DNA from: Eulemur rufifrons
Lineage: Eukaryota; Chordata; Mammalia; Primates; Lemuridae
Assembly: GCF_041146395.1 (NCBI RefSeq)
Contig: NC_091009.1
Location: 2,537,501 to 2,601,500 of the forward strand
Length of the DNA stretch: 64,000 nt
Reading direction: 5' to 3'
Shown: positions 22,515-36,215 of the stretch, piece after piece
Layout: every line of letters starts with the position of its first letter
Numbering within the stretch: the stretch's first letter is position 1
Translations under genes and position numbers: made by a program
Notes under the pieces: model-generated
Databases searched by the model: none
What the model saw: the letters and a program-made list of their open reading frames with translations, nothing else
What the model was told of the DNA's origin: nothing

Positions 22515-24091
22515 TTGTGATAACGTGTGTATGTGCCTACTGAAACCAAATATAGCTGCTACGGACAGAACTATGCTGAGGCGTAGCAGACTTGGTGTTG
22601 CCTACTTTTGTCAGTGGAGACTGACAAGAAGCCATTCTTCTAAGTATCATGCCACCATCATTTCTCCATTGTTTAAAAATGCAGGGAAACTTTGCAAATT
22701 GGCATTATAATTAGTAGCTGGAGGGTACTTTTTTTTTTGTGGGGTCGGTCAGAATGGGTGTTCAGGCCCTCTGTCAGATCGCTCGTTTGTTTTTATTATC
22801 CCCAGAGAAGAGTAGTGGGCATGTGTTTTGCAGGTGAAAAGTGCGGATTCTGTTTCAGACAATTAAACAGGATCCGCATGGTCGTGTCATTCCTTTAAGA
22901 ATCCTTTGCTTCATCAGCTGGGATTCCACCATGTTTCTATATACTCCTCTATGCGTGGGCACAGGTACCTGGCTTGTTCCAAGAAGTATGCTGGAGAGTT
23001 TTCAAATTAACCAGTACGTTGAAAATTATTTGCAGCTTTTCAGCGTTTCACCATAATTGTGATAACGTGTGTATGTGCCTACTGAAACCAAATATAGCTG
23101 CTACGGACAGAACTATGCTGAGGCGTAGCAGACTTGGTGTTGCCTACTTTTGTCAGTGGAGACTGACAAGAAGCCATTCTTCTAAGTATCATGCCACCAT
23201 CATTTCTCCATTGTTTAAAAATGCAGGGAAACTTTGCAAATTGGCATTATAATTAGTAGCTGGAGGGTACTTTTTTTTTTGTGGGGTCGGTTAGAATGGG
23301 TGTTCAGGCCCTCTGTCAGATCGCTGGTTTGTTTTTATTATCCCCAGAGAAGAGTAGTGGGCATGTGTTTTGCAGGTGAAAAGTGCGGATTCTGTTTCAG
23401 ACAATTAAACAGGATCCGCATGGTCGTGTCATTCCTTTAAGAATCCTTTGCTTCATCAGCTGGGATTCCACCATGTTTCTATATACTCCTCTATGCGTGG
23501 GCACAGGTACCTGGCTTGTTCCAAGAAGTATGCTGGAGAGTTTTCAAATTAACCAGTACGTTGAAAATTATTTGCAGCTTTTCAGCGTTTCACCATAATT
23601 GTGATAACGTGTGTATGTGCCTACTGAAACCAAATATAGCTGCTACGGACAGAACTATGCTGAGGCGTAGCAGACTTGGTGTTGCCTACTTTTGTCAGTG
23701 GAGACTGACAAGAAGCCATTCTTCTAAGTATCATGCCACCATCATTTCTCCATTGTTTAAAAATGCAGGGAAACTTTGCAAATTGGCATTATAATTAGTA
23801 GCTGGAGGGTACTTTTTTTTTTGTGGGGTCGGTCAGAATGGGTGTTCAGGCCCTCTGTCAGATCGCTGGTTTGTTTTTATTATCCCCAGAGAAGAGTAGT
23901 GGGCATGTGTTTTGCAGGTGAAAAGTGCGGATTCTGTTTCAGACAATTAAACAGGATCCGCATGGTCGTGTCATTCCTTTAAGAATCCTTTGCTTCATCA
24001 GCTGGGATTCCACCATGTTTCTATATACTCCTCTATGCGTGGGCACAGGTACCTGGCTTGTTCCAAGAAGTATGCTGGAGAGTTTTCAAAT
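22465..24091. repeat. 542-bp B' monomer in three tandem, nearly identical copies
   Basis: Landmarks repeat at 22692, 23234 and 23776, exactly 542 bp apart. The copies differ at only a few bases (GATCGCTCG versus GATCGCTGG, GTCAGAATGG versus GTTAGAATGG, small T-tract change). Private markers are AAATATAGCTGCTACGGACAG, CAGACAATTAAACAGG and CATGGTCGTGTC. The other three places with this B' type, after 31833, 38965 and 43896, have a single copy, so this looks like a recent local amplification. Confidence 0.88.
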
Positions 24092-24659
24092 TAACCAGTA
24101 CGTTCAAAATTGTTTGCAGGTGTTCAGCGTTTCACCATAATTGTGATAACGTTTGTATGTGCCTCCTGAAACCCAAGAAGGCTGCGACAGACATAACTAT
24201 GCTGAGGAGTAGCTGACTTGGTGTTGCCTATTTTTGTTAGTGGAGACAGACAAGAAGCCATTCTTCTAAGTATCATCCCACCACCATTTTTCCATTGTTT
24301 TAAAATGCAGGGAAATTTTGCAAGTTAGCATTATAATTAGTAGCTGGAGGGTACGGTTTTTTTTTGTGTGTGGTCGATGTGGATGGGTGGGTCAGGCCCT
24401 CTGTCAGTTCACTGGTTAGTTTTTATTATCCCCAGAGAGGAGAAGTGGGCATGTGTTTGGCAGGTGAAAAGGGCGGATTCTGTTTCAGAGAATTAATGAT
24501 GATCCCCATGGTCATCCCGTTCCTTTAATAATGCTTTACTTCATCAGCTGGAAATCCACCATGGTTCTATATACTCCTCTTTGCGTGGGAACAGGTAACT
24601 GGCTTGTTCCAAGAAGTATGCCGCAGAGCTTTTCAATTAACCACTACGTTGAAAATTAT

Positions 24660-26880
24660 TTGCTGGTGTTCAGCGTTTCACCATAATTGTGATAACGTTT
24701 GTTTGTGCCTCCTGAAACCCAAGAAGGCTGTGACGGACATAACGATGCTGAGGCATAGCTGACTTGGTATTGCCTATTTTTGTTAGTGGAGACTGACAGG
24801 AATCCATTCTTCTAAGTATCATCTCACCATCATTTTTCTATTGTTTAAAAATGCAGGAAAATTTTTCAAGTTAGCAGTATAATTGGTAGCTGGAGGGTAC
24901 GGTGTTTTTTTTTTTTTTTCCTGTGGGGTCGGTGTGGATGTGTTGGTCAGGCCCTCTGTCAGTTCGCTGGTTTGTTTTTATTATCCCCAGAGAGGAGAAG
25001 TGGGTATTAGTATGGCAGGTGAAAACTTCGGATCTGTTTCAGAGAATTAAACAGGATCCGCATGTTAATCCCGTTCCTTTAAGAATCCTTTGCTTCATGA
25101 GCTGGGAATCCACCATGGTTCTATATACTTCTCTATCCGTGGGCACAGGAAACTGGCTTGTTCCAAGAAGTATGCCTCAGAGCTTTTCAATGAACCAGTA
25201 TGTTGAAAATCCTTTGCAGATTTTTAGGGTTTCACCATAATTGTGATAACGTGTGTATGTGCCTACTGAAACCAAATAAGGCTGCTACGGACGTAACTAT
25301 GCTGAGGCGTAGCTGACTTGGTGTTGCCTATTTTTCTCAGTGGAGACTGACAAGAAGCCATTCTTCTAAGTATCATCCCACCATCATTTCTCCATTGTTT
25401 AAAAATGCAGGAAAATTTTTCAAATTGGCATTATAATTAGTAGCTGGAGGGTACTTATTTTTTTGTGGGGTCGGTCAGGATGGGTGTTCAGGGCCTCTGT
25501 CAGATCGCCGGTTTGTTTTTATTATCGCCAGAGAAGAGTAGTGGGCATGTGTTTGGCATGTGAAAAGTGTGGATTCTGTTTCAGAGAATTAAACAGGATC
25601 CGCATGGTCATCTCATTCCTTTAAGAATCCTTTGCTTCATCAGCTGGGATTCCACCATGTTTCTATATACTCCTCTATGCGTGGGCACAGGTACCTGGCT
25701 TGTTCCAAGAAGTATGCTGGAGAGTTTTCAAATTAACCAGTACGTTGAAAATTATTAGCAGGTTTTCAGCGTTTCACCATAATTTTGATAACGTTTGTAT
25801 GTGCCTCCTGAAACCCAAGAAGGCTGCGACGGAGATAACTATGCTGAGGAGTAGCTGACTTGGTGTTGCCTATTTATGTTAGTGGGGACAGACAAGAAGC
25901 CATTCTTCTAAGTATCATCCCACCACCATTTTTCCATTGTTTTAAAATGCAGGGAAATTTTGCAAGTTAGCATTATAATTAGTAGCTGGAGGGTACGGTT
26001 TTTTTTTGTGTGTGGTCGATGTGGATGGGGGGGGGTCAGGCCCTCTGTCAGTTCGCTGGTTAGTTTTTATTGTAACCAGAGAGGAGCAGTGGGCATGTGT
26101 TTGGCAGGAGAAAAGGGCGGATTCTGTTTCAGAGAATTAACGATGATCCCCAGGGTCATCCCGTTCCTTTAATAATCCTTTACTTCATCAGCCGGAAATC
26201 CACCATGGTTCTATATACTCCTCTTTGCGTGGGAACAGGTAACTGGCTTGTTCCAAGAAGTATGCCCCAGAGCTTTTCAAATAACCACTACGTTGAAAAT
26301 TATTTGCAGGTGTTCAGCGTTTCACCATAATTGTGATAACGTTTGTTTGTGCCTCCTGAAACCCAAGATGGCTGCCACGAACATAACGACGCTGAGGCGT
26401 AGCTGACTTGGTTTTGCCTATTTTTGTTAGTGGAGACTGACAAGCATCGATTCTTCTAAGTGTCTTCTCACCATCAATTTTCCATTGTTTAAAAATGCAG
26501 GAAAATTTTGCAAGTTAGCATTATAAATAGTAGCTGGAGGCTACGGTGTTTTTTTTTTTTTTTCCTGTGGGGTCGGTGTGGATGTGTTGGTCAGGCCCCT
26601 GTCAGTTCGCTGGTTTGTTTTTATTATCCCCAGAGAGGAGAAGTGGGTATTAGTATGGCAGGTGAAAACTGCGGATCTGTTTCAGAGAATTAAACAGGAT
26701 CCGCATGGTAATCCCGTTCCTTTAAGAATCCTTTGCTTCATGAGCTGGGAATCCACCATGGTTCTATATACTTCTCTATGCGTGGGCACAGGAAACTGGC
26801 TTGTTCCAAGAAGTATGCCTCAGAGCTTTTCAATTAACCAGTATGTTGAAAATCCTTTGCAGGTTTTCAGCATTTCACCA
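24660..26880. repeat. Internal duplication, offset about 7,689 bp, copy 1
   Basis: It shares rare variants with 32345-34565: a class A monomer with AAAACTTCGGATC and GCATGTTAATCCC, a class B monomer with TATCGCCAGAGAAG and GTGTGGATTCTG, and TATTTATGTTAGTGGGGACAG. The offset equals 14 monomers. Confidence 0.8.
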
Positions 26881-28146
26881 TAATTGTGATAATGTGTGTA
26901 TGTGCCTACTGAAACCAAATATGGCTGCTACGGACATAACTATGCTGAGGCGTAGCTGACTTGGTGTTGCCTATTTTTGTCAGTGGAGACTGACAAGAAG
27001 CCATTCTTCTAAGTATCATCCCACCATCATTTCTCCATTGTTTAAAAATGCAGGGAATTTTGCAAATTGGCATTATAATGAGTAGCTGGAGGGTACTTTT
27101 TTTTTTTGTGGAGTCGGTCAGGATGGGTGTTGAGGCCCTCTGTCAGATCGCTGGTTTGTTTTTATTATCCCCAGAGAAGAGTAGTGGGCATGTGTTTGGC
27201 AGGTGAAAAGTGCGGATTCTGTTTCAGAGGATTAAACAGGATCCGCATGGTCATCTCTTTCCTTTAAGAATCCTTTGCTTCATCAGTTGGGATTCCACCA
27301 TGTTTCTATATACTCCTCTATGCGTGGGCACAGGTACCTGGCTTGTTCCAAGAAGTATGCTGGAGAGTTTTCAAATTAACCAGTACGTTGAAAATTATTT
27401 GCAGGTTTTCAGCGTTTCACCATAATTTTGATAACGTTTGTATGTGCCTCCTGAAACCCAAGAAGGCTGCGACGGACATAACTATGCTGAGGAGTAGCTG
27501 ACTTGGTGTTGCCTATTTTTGTTAGTGGAGACAGACAAGAAGCCATTCTTCTAAGTATCATCCCACCACCATTTTTCCATTGTTTTAAAATGCAGGGAAA
27601 TTTTGCAAGTTAGCATTATAATTAGTAGCTTGAGGGTACGGTTTTTTTTTTGTGTGGTCGATGTGGATGGGGGGTTCAGGCCCTCTGTCAGTTCGCTGGT
27701 TAGTTTTTATTATAACCAGAGAGGAGAAGTGGGCATGTGTTTGGCAGGAGAAAAGGGCGGATTCTGTTTCAGAGAATTAACGATGATCCCCATGGTCATC
27801 CCGTTCCTTTTATAATCCTTTACTTCATCAGCTGGAAATCCACCATGGTTGTATATACTCCTCTTTGCGTCTGAACAGGTAACTGGCTTGTTCCAAGAAG
27901 TATGCCACAGAGCTTTTCAATTAACCACTACGATGAAAATTATTTGCAGGTGTTCAGGGTTTCACCATAATTGTGTTAACGTTTGTTTGTGCCTCCTGAA
28001 ACCCAAGATGGCTGCCACGAACAAAACGATGCTGAGGCGTAGCTGATTTGGATTTGCCTATTTTTGTTAGTGGAGATTGACAAGAATCCATTCTTCTAAG
28101 TGTCATCTCACCATCATTTTTCCATTGTTTAAAAATGCAGGAAAAT
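26845..28146. repeat. Internal duplication, offset 6,011 bp, copy 2
   Basis: This is the partner of 20840-22135, with almost base-for-base agreement by eye apart from a few substitutions such as CCTTTTATAATCC for CCTTTAATAATCC. Confidence 0.8.
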
Positions 28147-30359
28147 TTTGCAAGTTAGCATTATAATTAGTAGCTGGAGGCTACGGTGTTTTTTTTTTTT
28201 TTTTTTTTTTTCCTGTGGGGTCAATGTGAATGTGTTGGTCAGGCCCTCTGTCAGTTCGCTGGTTTGTTTTTATTATCCCCAGAGAGGAGAAGTGGGTATT
28301 AGTATGGCAGGTGAAAACTGCGGATCTGTTTCAGAGAATTAAACAGGATCCGCATGGTAATCCCGTTCCTTTAAGAATCCTTTGCTTCATGAGCTGGGAA
28401 TCCACCATGGTTCTATATACTTCTCTATGCGTGGGCACAGGAAACTGGCTTGTTCCAAGAAGTATGCCTCAGAGCTTTTCAATTAACCAGTATGTTGAAA
28501 ATCCTTTGCAGGTTTTCAGTGTTTCACCATAATTGTGATAACGTGTGTATGTGTCTCCTGAAACCCAATATGACTGCCAAAGACATAAGTATGCTGAGGC
28601 GTAGCTGACTTCGTGTTGCCTATTTTTGTTAGTGGAGACTGACAAGAAGCCATTCTTCTAAGAAGCATCCCACCATCATTTTTCCATTGTTTAAAAATGC
28701 AGGGAAATTTTGCAAGTTACCATTATAATTAGTAGCTGGAGGGTACTTTTTTTTTTTTTTGTGGGGTCAGTGTGAATGGGTTGGTCAGGCCATCTGTAAA
28801 TTCACTGGTTTCTTTTTATTATCCCCAGAGAGGAGAAGTGGGCATGTGTTTGGCAGGTGAAAAGTGCGGATTCTGTTTCAGAGAATTAAACAGGATACGC
28901 ATGTTCATCTCATTCCTTTAAGAATCCTTTGCTTCATCAGCTGGGATTCCACCATGTTTCTATATACTCCTCTATGCGTGGGCACAGGTACCTGGCTTGT
29001 TCCAAGATGTATGCCGCAGAGTTTTTTAATTAACCACTACGTTGAAAATTATTTGCAGGTTTTCAGAGTTTCACCATAATTTTGATAACGTTTGTATGTG
29101 CCTCCTGAAACCCAAGAAGGCTGCGACGGACATAACTTTGCTGAGGAGTAGCTGACTTGGTGTTGCCTATTTTTGTTAGTGGAGACTGACAAGAAGCCAT
29201 TCTTCTAAGTATCATCCCACCACCATTTTTCCATTGTTTTAAAATGCAGAGAAATTTTGCAAGTTAGCATTATATTTAGTAGCTGGAGGGTACGGTTTTT
29301 TTTTGTGTGTGGTCGATGTGGATGGGGGTGGGTCAGGCCCTCTGTCAGTTCGCTGGTTTGTTTTTATTATCCCCAGAGAGGAGAAGTGGGCATGTGTTTG
29401 GCAGCTGAAAAGGGCGGATTCTGTTTCAGAGAATTAACGATGATCCCCATGCTCATCGCGTTCCTTTAATAATCCTTTACTTCATCAGCTGGAAATCCTC
29501 CATGGTTCTATATACTCCTCTTTGCGTGGGAACAGGTACCTGGCTTGTTCCAAGAAGTATGCCGCAGAGCTTTTCAATTAACCAGTACGTTGAAAATTAT
29601 TTGCAGGTGTTCAGCGTTTCACCATAATTGTGATAACGTTTGTTTGTGCCTCCTGAAACCCAAGATGGCTGCCACGAACATAACGATGCTGAGGCGTAGC
29701 TGACTTGGTTTTACCTATTTTTGTTAGTGGAGACTGACAAGAATCCATTCTTCTAAGTATCATCTCACCATCATTTTTCCATTGTTTAAAAATGCAGGAA
29801 AATTTTGCAAGTTAGCATTATAATTAGTAGCTGGAGGCTACGGTGTTTTTTTTTTTTTTTTTTTTTTCCTGTGGGGTTGGTGTGGATGTGTTGGTCAGGC
29901 CCTCTGTCAGTTCGCTGGTTTGTTTTTATTATCCCCAGAGAGGAGAAGTGGGTATTAGTATGGCAGGTGAAAACTGCGGATCTGTTTCAGAGAATTAAAC
30001 AGGATCCGCATGGTAATCCCGTTCCTTTAAGAATCCTTTGCTTCATGAGCTGGGAATCCACCATGGTTCTATATACTTCTCTATGCGTGGGCACAGGAAA
30101 CTGGCTTGTTCCAAGAAGTATGCCTCAGAGCTTTTCAATTAACCAGTATGTCGAAAATCCTTTGCAGGTTTTCAGCGTTTCACCATAATTGTGATAACGT
30201 GTGTATGTGCCTACTGAAAGCAAATATGGCTGCTACGGACATAACTATGCTGAGGCGTAGCTGACTTGGTGTTGCCTATTTTTCTCAGTGGAGACTGACA
30301 AGAAGCCATTCTTCTAAGTATCATCCCACCATCATTTCTCCATTGTTTAAAAATGCAGG

Positions 30360-32350
30360 TAAATTTTGCAAATTGGCATTATAATTAGTAGCTGGACGGT
30401 ACTTTTTTTTTTTTGTGGGGTCGGTCAGGATGGGTGTTCAGGCCCTCTGTCAGATCGCTGGTTTGTTTTTATTATCCCCAGAGAAGAATAGTGGGCATGT
30501 GTTTGGCATGTGAAAAGTGCGGATTCTGTTTCAGAGAATTAAACAGGATCCGCATGGTCATCTCATTCCTTTAAGAATCCTTTGCTTCATCAGCTGGGAT
30601 TCCACCATGTTTCTATATACTCCTCTATGCATGGGCACAGGTACCTAGCTTGTTACAAGAAGTATGCTGGAGAGTTTTCAAATTAACCAGTATGTGGAAA
30701 ATTATTTGCAGGTTTTCAGCGTTTCACCATAATTTTGGTAACGTTTGTATGTGCCTCCTGAAACCCAAGAAGGCTGCGACGGACATAACTATGCTGAGGA
30801 GTAGCTGACTTGGTGTTGCCTATTTTTGTTAGTGGAGACAGACAAGAAGCCATTCTTCTAAGTATCATCCCACCACCATTTTTGCATTGTTTTAAAATGC
30901 AGGGAAATTTTGCAAGTTAGCATTATAATAAGTAGCTTGAGGGTACGGTTTTTTTTTTTTGTGTGGTCGATGTGGATGGGGGGGTCAGGCCCTCTGTCAG
31001 TTCGCTGGTTAGTTTTTATTATAACCAGAGAGGAGAAGTGGGCATGTGTTTGGCAGGAGAAAAGGGCGGATTCTGTTTCAGAGAATTAACGATGATCCCC
31101 ATGGTCATCCCGTTCCATTAATAATCCTTTACTTCATCAGCTGGAAATCCTCCATGGTTCTATATACTCCTCTTTGCGTGGGAACAGGTAACTGGCTTGT
31201 TCCATGAAGTATGCTGCAGAGCTTTTCAATTAACCACTACGTTGAAAATTACTTGCAGGTGTTCAGCGTTTCACCATAATTGTGATAACGTTTGTTTGTG
31301 CCTCCTGAAACCCAAGATGGCTGCCACGAACATAACTATGCTGAGGCCTAGCTGACTTGGTTTTGCCTACTTTTGTTAGTGGAGACTGACAAGAATCCAT
31401 TCTTCTAAGTATCCTCTCACCATCATTTTTCCATTTTTAAAAAGGCAGGATAATTTTGCAAGTTAGCATTATAATTAGTAGCTGGAAGCTACGGTGTTTT
31501 GTTTTCTCTTTTCCTGTTGGGTCGGTGTGGATGTGTTGGTCAGGCCCTCTGTCAGTTCGCTGTTTTGTTTTTATTATCCCCAGAGAGGAGAAGTGGGTAT
31601 TAGTATGGCAGGTGAAAACTGCGGATCTGTTTCAGAGAATTAAACAGGATCCGCATGGTCATCCCGTTCCTTTAAGAATCCTTTGCTTCATGAGCTGGGA
31701 ATCCACCATGGTTCTATATACTTCTCTATGCGTGGGCACAGGAAACTGGCTTGTTCCAAGAAGTATGCTGGAGAGTTTTCAAATTAACCAGTACGTTGAA
31801 AATTATTTGCAGCTTTTCAGCATTTCACCATAATTGTGATAACGTGTGTATGTGCCTACTGAAACCAAATATAGCTGCTACGGACAGAACTATGCTGAGG
31901 CGTAGCAGACTTGGTGTTGCCTACTTTTGTCAGTGGAGACTGACAAGAAGCCATTCTTCTAAGTATCATGCCACCATCATTTCTCCATTGTTTAAAAATG
32001 CAGGGAAACTTTGCAAATTGGCATTATAATTAGTAGCTGGAGGGTACTTTTTTTTTTTGTGGGGTCGGTCAGAATGGGTGTTCAGGCCCTCTGTCAGATC
32101 GCTGGTTTGTTTTTATTATCCCCAGAGAAGAGTAGTGGGCATGTGTTTTGCAGGTGAAAAGTGCGCATTCTGTTTCAGACAATTAAACAGGATCCGTATG
32201 GTCGTGTCATTCCTTTAAGAATCCTTTGCTTCATCAGCTGGGATTCCACCATGTTTCTATATACTCCTCTATGCGTGGGCACAGGTACCTGGCTTGTTCC
32301 AAGAAGTATGCTGGAGAGTTTTCAAATTAACCAGTACGTTGAAAATTATT
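30360..32350. repeat. Three-copy duplicated module with recombinant monomer, copy 1
   Basis: Shared with about 37490-39480 (offset 7,132) and about 42420-44410 (offset 12,063). Private markers are AGCTGGACGGTAC, GCTTGTTACAAGAAG, GTATGTGGAAAATT and the recombinant A/B monomer with GTTTTGTTTTCTCTTTTCC. Confidence 0.78.
31456..31833. repeat. Recombinant A/B satellite monomer, copy 2
   Basis: It has the same switch point and interrupted T tract as the copy at 22137, and is followed by one B' monomer. Confidence 0.85.
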
Positions 32351-34565
32351 TGCAGGTGTTCAGCGTTTCACCATAATTGTGATAACGTTTGTTTGTGCCT
32401 CCTGAAACCCAAGAAGGCTGCGACGGACATAACGATGCTGAGGCATAGCTGACTTGGTATTGCCTATTTTTGTTAGTGGAGACTGACAAGAATCCATTCT
32501 TCTAAGTATCATCTCACCATCATTTTTCTATTGTTTAAAAATGCAGGAAAATTTTTCAAGTTAGCATTATAATTGGTAGCTGGAGGCTACGGTGTTTTTT
32601 TTTTTTTTCCTGTGGGGTCGGTGTGGATGTGTTGGTCAGGCCCTCTGTCAGTTCGCCGGTTTGTTTTTATTATCCCCAGAGAGGAGAAGTGGGTATTAGT
32701 ATGGCAGGTGAAAACTTCGGATCTGTTTCAGAGAATTAAACAGGATCCGCATGTTAATCCCGTTCCTTTAAGAATCCTTTGCTTCATGAGCTGGGAATCC
32801 ACCATGGTTCTATATACTTCTCTATGCGTGGGCACAGGAAACTGGCTTGTTCCAAGAAGTATGCCTCAGAGCTTTTCAATGAACCAGTATGTTGAAAATC
32901 CTTTGCAGGTTTTTAGGGTTTCACCATAATTGTGATAACGTGTGTATGTGCCTACTGAAACCAAATATGGCTGCTACGGACATAACTATGCTGAGGCGTA
33001 GCTGACTTGGTGTTGCCTATTTTTCTCAGTGGAGACTGACAAGAAGCCATTCTTCTAAGTATCATCCCACCATCATTTCTCCATTGTTTAAAAATGCAGG
33101 GAAATTTTTCAAATTGGCATTACAATTAGTAGCTGGAGGGTACTTATTTTTTTGTGGGGTCGGTCAGGATGGGTGTTCAGGGCCTCTGTCAGATCGCCGG
33201 TTTGTTTTTATTATCGCCAGAGAAGAGTAGTGGGCATGTGTTTGGCAGGTGAAAAGTGTGGATTCTGTTTCAGAGAATTAAACAGGATCCGCATGGTCAT
33301 CTCATTCCTTTAAGAATCCTTTGCTTCATCAGCTGGGATTCCACCATGTTTCTATATACTCCTCTATGCGTGGGCACAGGTACCTGGCTTGTTCCAAGAA
33401 GTATGCTGGAGAGTTTTCAAATTAACCAGTACGTTGAAAATTATTTGCAGCTTTTCAGCGTTTCACCATAATTTTGATAACGTTTGTATGTGCCTCCTGA
33501 AACCCAAGAAGGCTGCGACGGAGATAACTATGCTGAGGAGTAGCTGACTTGGTGTTGCCTATTTATGTTAGTGGGGACAGACAAGAAGCCATTCTTCTAA
33601 GTATCATCCCACCACCATTTTTCCATTGTTTTAAAATGCAGGGAAATTTTGCAAGTTAGCATTATAATTAGTAGCTGGAGGGTACGGTTTTTTTTTGTGT
33701 GTGGTCGATGTGGATGGGGGGGGTCAGGCCCTCTGTCAGTTCGCTGGTTAGTTTTTATTGTAACCAGAGAGGAGAAGTGGGCATGTGTTTGGCAGGAGAA
33801 AAGGGCGGATTCTGTTTCAGAGAATTAACGATGATCCCCATGGTCATCCCGTTCCTTTAATAATCCTTTACTTCATCAGCTGGAAATCCACCATGGTTCT
33901 ATATACTCCTCTTTGCGTGGGAACAGGTAACTGGCTTGTTCCAAGAAGTATGCCCCAGAGCTTTTCAATTAACCACTACGTTTAAAATTATTTGCAGGTG
34001 TTCAGCGTTTCACCATAATTGTGATAACGTTTGTTTGTGCCTCCTGAAACCCAAGATGGCTGCCACGAACATAACGACGCTGAGGCGTAGCTGACTTGGT
34101 TTTGCCTATTTTTGTTAGTGGAGACTGACAAGCATCGATTCTTCTAAGTGTCTTCTCACCATCATTTTTCCATTGTTTAAAAATGCAGGAAAATTTTGCA
34201 AGTTAGCATTATAATTAGTAGCTGGAGGCTACGGTGTTTTTTTTTTTTTTTTTTCCTGTGGGGTCGGTGTGGATGTGTTGGTCAGGCCCCTGTCAGTTCG
34301 CTGTTTTGTTTTTATTATCCCCAGAGAGGAGAAGTGGGTATTAGTATGGCAGGTGAAAACTGCGGATCTGTTTCAGAGAATTAAACAGGATCCGCATGGT
34401 AATCCCGTTCCTTTAAGAATCCTTTGCTTCATGAGCTGGGAATCCACCATGGTTCTATATACTTCTCTATGCGTGGGCACAGGAAACTGGCTTGTTCCAA
34501 GAAGTATGCCTCAGAGCTTTTCAATTAACCAGTATGTTGAAAATCCTTTGCAGGTTTTCAGCGTT
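32345..34565. repeat. Internal duplication, offset about 7,689 bp, copy 2
   Basis: This is the partner of 24660-26880. Monomer order A-B-C-A is preserved and the same private variants are present. Confidence 0.8.
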
Positions 34566-36215
34566 TCACCATAATTGTGATAACGTGTGTATGTGTCTCC
34601 TGAAACCCAATATCGCTGCCAAGGACATAAGTACGCTGAAGCGTAGCTGACTTCGTGTTGCCTATTTTTGTCAGTGGAGACAGACAAGAAGCCATTCTTC
34701 TAAGTATCATCCCATCATCATTTTTCCATTGTTTAAAAATGCAGAGAAATTTTGCAAGTTAGCATTATAATTAGTAGCTGGAGGGTACTTTTTTTTTTTT
34801 GTGGGGTCAGTGTGGATGGGTTGATCAGGCCATCTGTCAATTCAATGGTTTGTTTTTATTATCCCCAGAGAGGAGAAGTGGGCATGTGTTTGGCAGGTGA
34901 AAAGTGCGGATCTGTTTCAGAGAATTAAACAGGATCCGCATGGTAATCCCGTTCCTTTAAGAATCCTTTGCTTCATGAGCTGGGAATCCACCATGGTTCT
35001 ATATACTTCTCTATGCGTGGGCATAGCAAACAGGCTTGTTCCAAGAAGTATGCCTCAGAGCTTTTCAATGAACCAGTATGTTGAATATCCTTTGCAGGTT
35101 TTCAGCGTTTCACCATAATTGTGATAACCTGTGTATGTGCCTACTGAAACCAAATATGGCTGCTAGGGACATAACTATGCCGAGGCGTAGCTGACTTGGT
35201 GTTGCCTATTTTTGTCAGTGGAGACTGACAAGAAGCCATTCTTCTAAGTATCATCCCACCATCATTTCTCCATTGTTTAAAAATGCAGGGAAATTTTGCA
35301 AATTAGCATTATAATTAGTAGCTGGTGGGTATTATTTTTTTTGTGGGGTCGGTCAGGATGGGTGTTCAGGCCCTCTGTCCGTTCGCTGGTTAGTTTTTAT
35401 TTTCCCCAGAGAGGAGAAATGGGCATGTGTTTGGCAGGACAAACGGGCGGATTCTGTTTCAGAGAATTAACGATGATCCCCATGGTCATCCCGTTCCTTT
35501 AATAATCCTTTACTTCATCAGCTGGAAATTCACCATGGTTCTATATACTCCTCTTTGCATGGGAACAGGTAACTGGCTTGTTCCAAGAAGTATGCCGCAG
35601 AGCTTTTCAATTAACCAGTACGTTGAAAATTATTTGCAGGTGTTCTGCGTTTCACCATAATTGTGATAACGTTTGTTTGTGCCTCCTGAAACCCAAGAAG
35701 GCTGCGACGGACATAACGATGCTGAGGCGTAGCTGACTTGGTATTGCCTATTTTTGTTAGTGGAGACTGACAAGAATCCATTCTTCTAAGTATCATCTCA
35801 CCATCATTTTTCCATTGTTTAAAAATGCAGGAAAATTTTGCAAGTTAGCATTATAATTAGTAGCTGGAGGCTACAGTGTTTTTTTTTTTTTTTCCTGTGG
35901 GGTCAGTGTGGATGTGTTGGTCATGCCCTCTGTCAGTTCGCTGGTTTGTTTTTATTATCCCCAGAGAGGAGAAGTGGGTATTAGTATGGCAGTTGAAAAC
36001 TGCGGATCTGTTTCAGAGAATTAAACAGGATCCGCATGGTAATCCCGTTCCTTTAAGAATCCTTTGCTTCATGAGCTGGGAATCCACCATGGTTCTATAT
36101 ACTTCTCTATGCGTGGGCACAGGAAACTGGCTTGTTCCAAGAAGTATGCCTCAGAGCTTTTCAATTAACCAGTATGTTGAAAATCCTTTGCAGGTTTTCA
36201 GCGTTTCACCATAAT
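33995..36215. repeat. Long internal duplication, copy 2 (partner 16460-18680)
   Basis: This carries the same rare variants as the partner block about 17.5 kb to the left. Its left half also belongs to the duplication shared with 24660-26880, so this part of the array was copied more than once. Confidence 0.8.
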
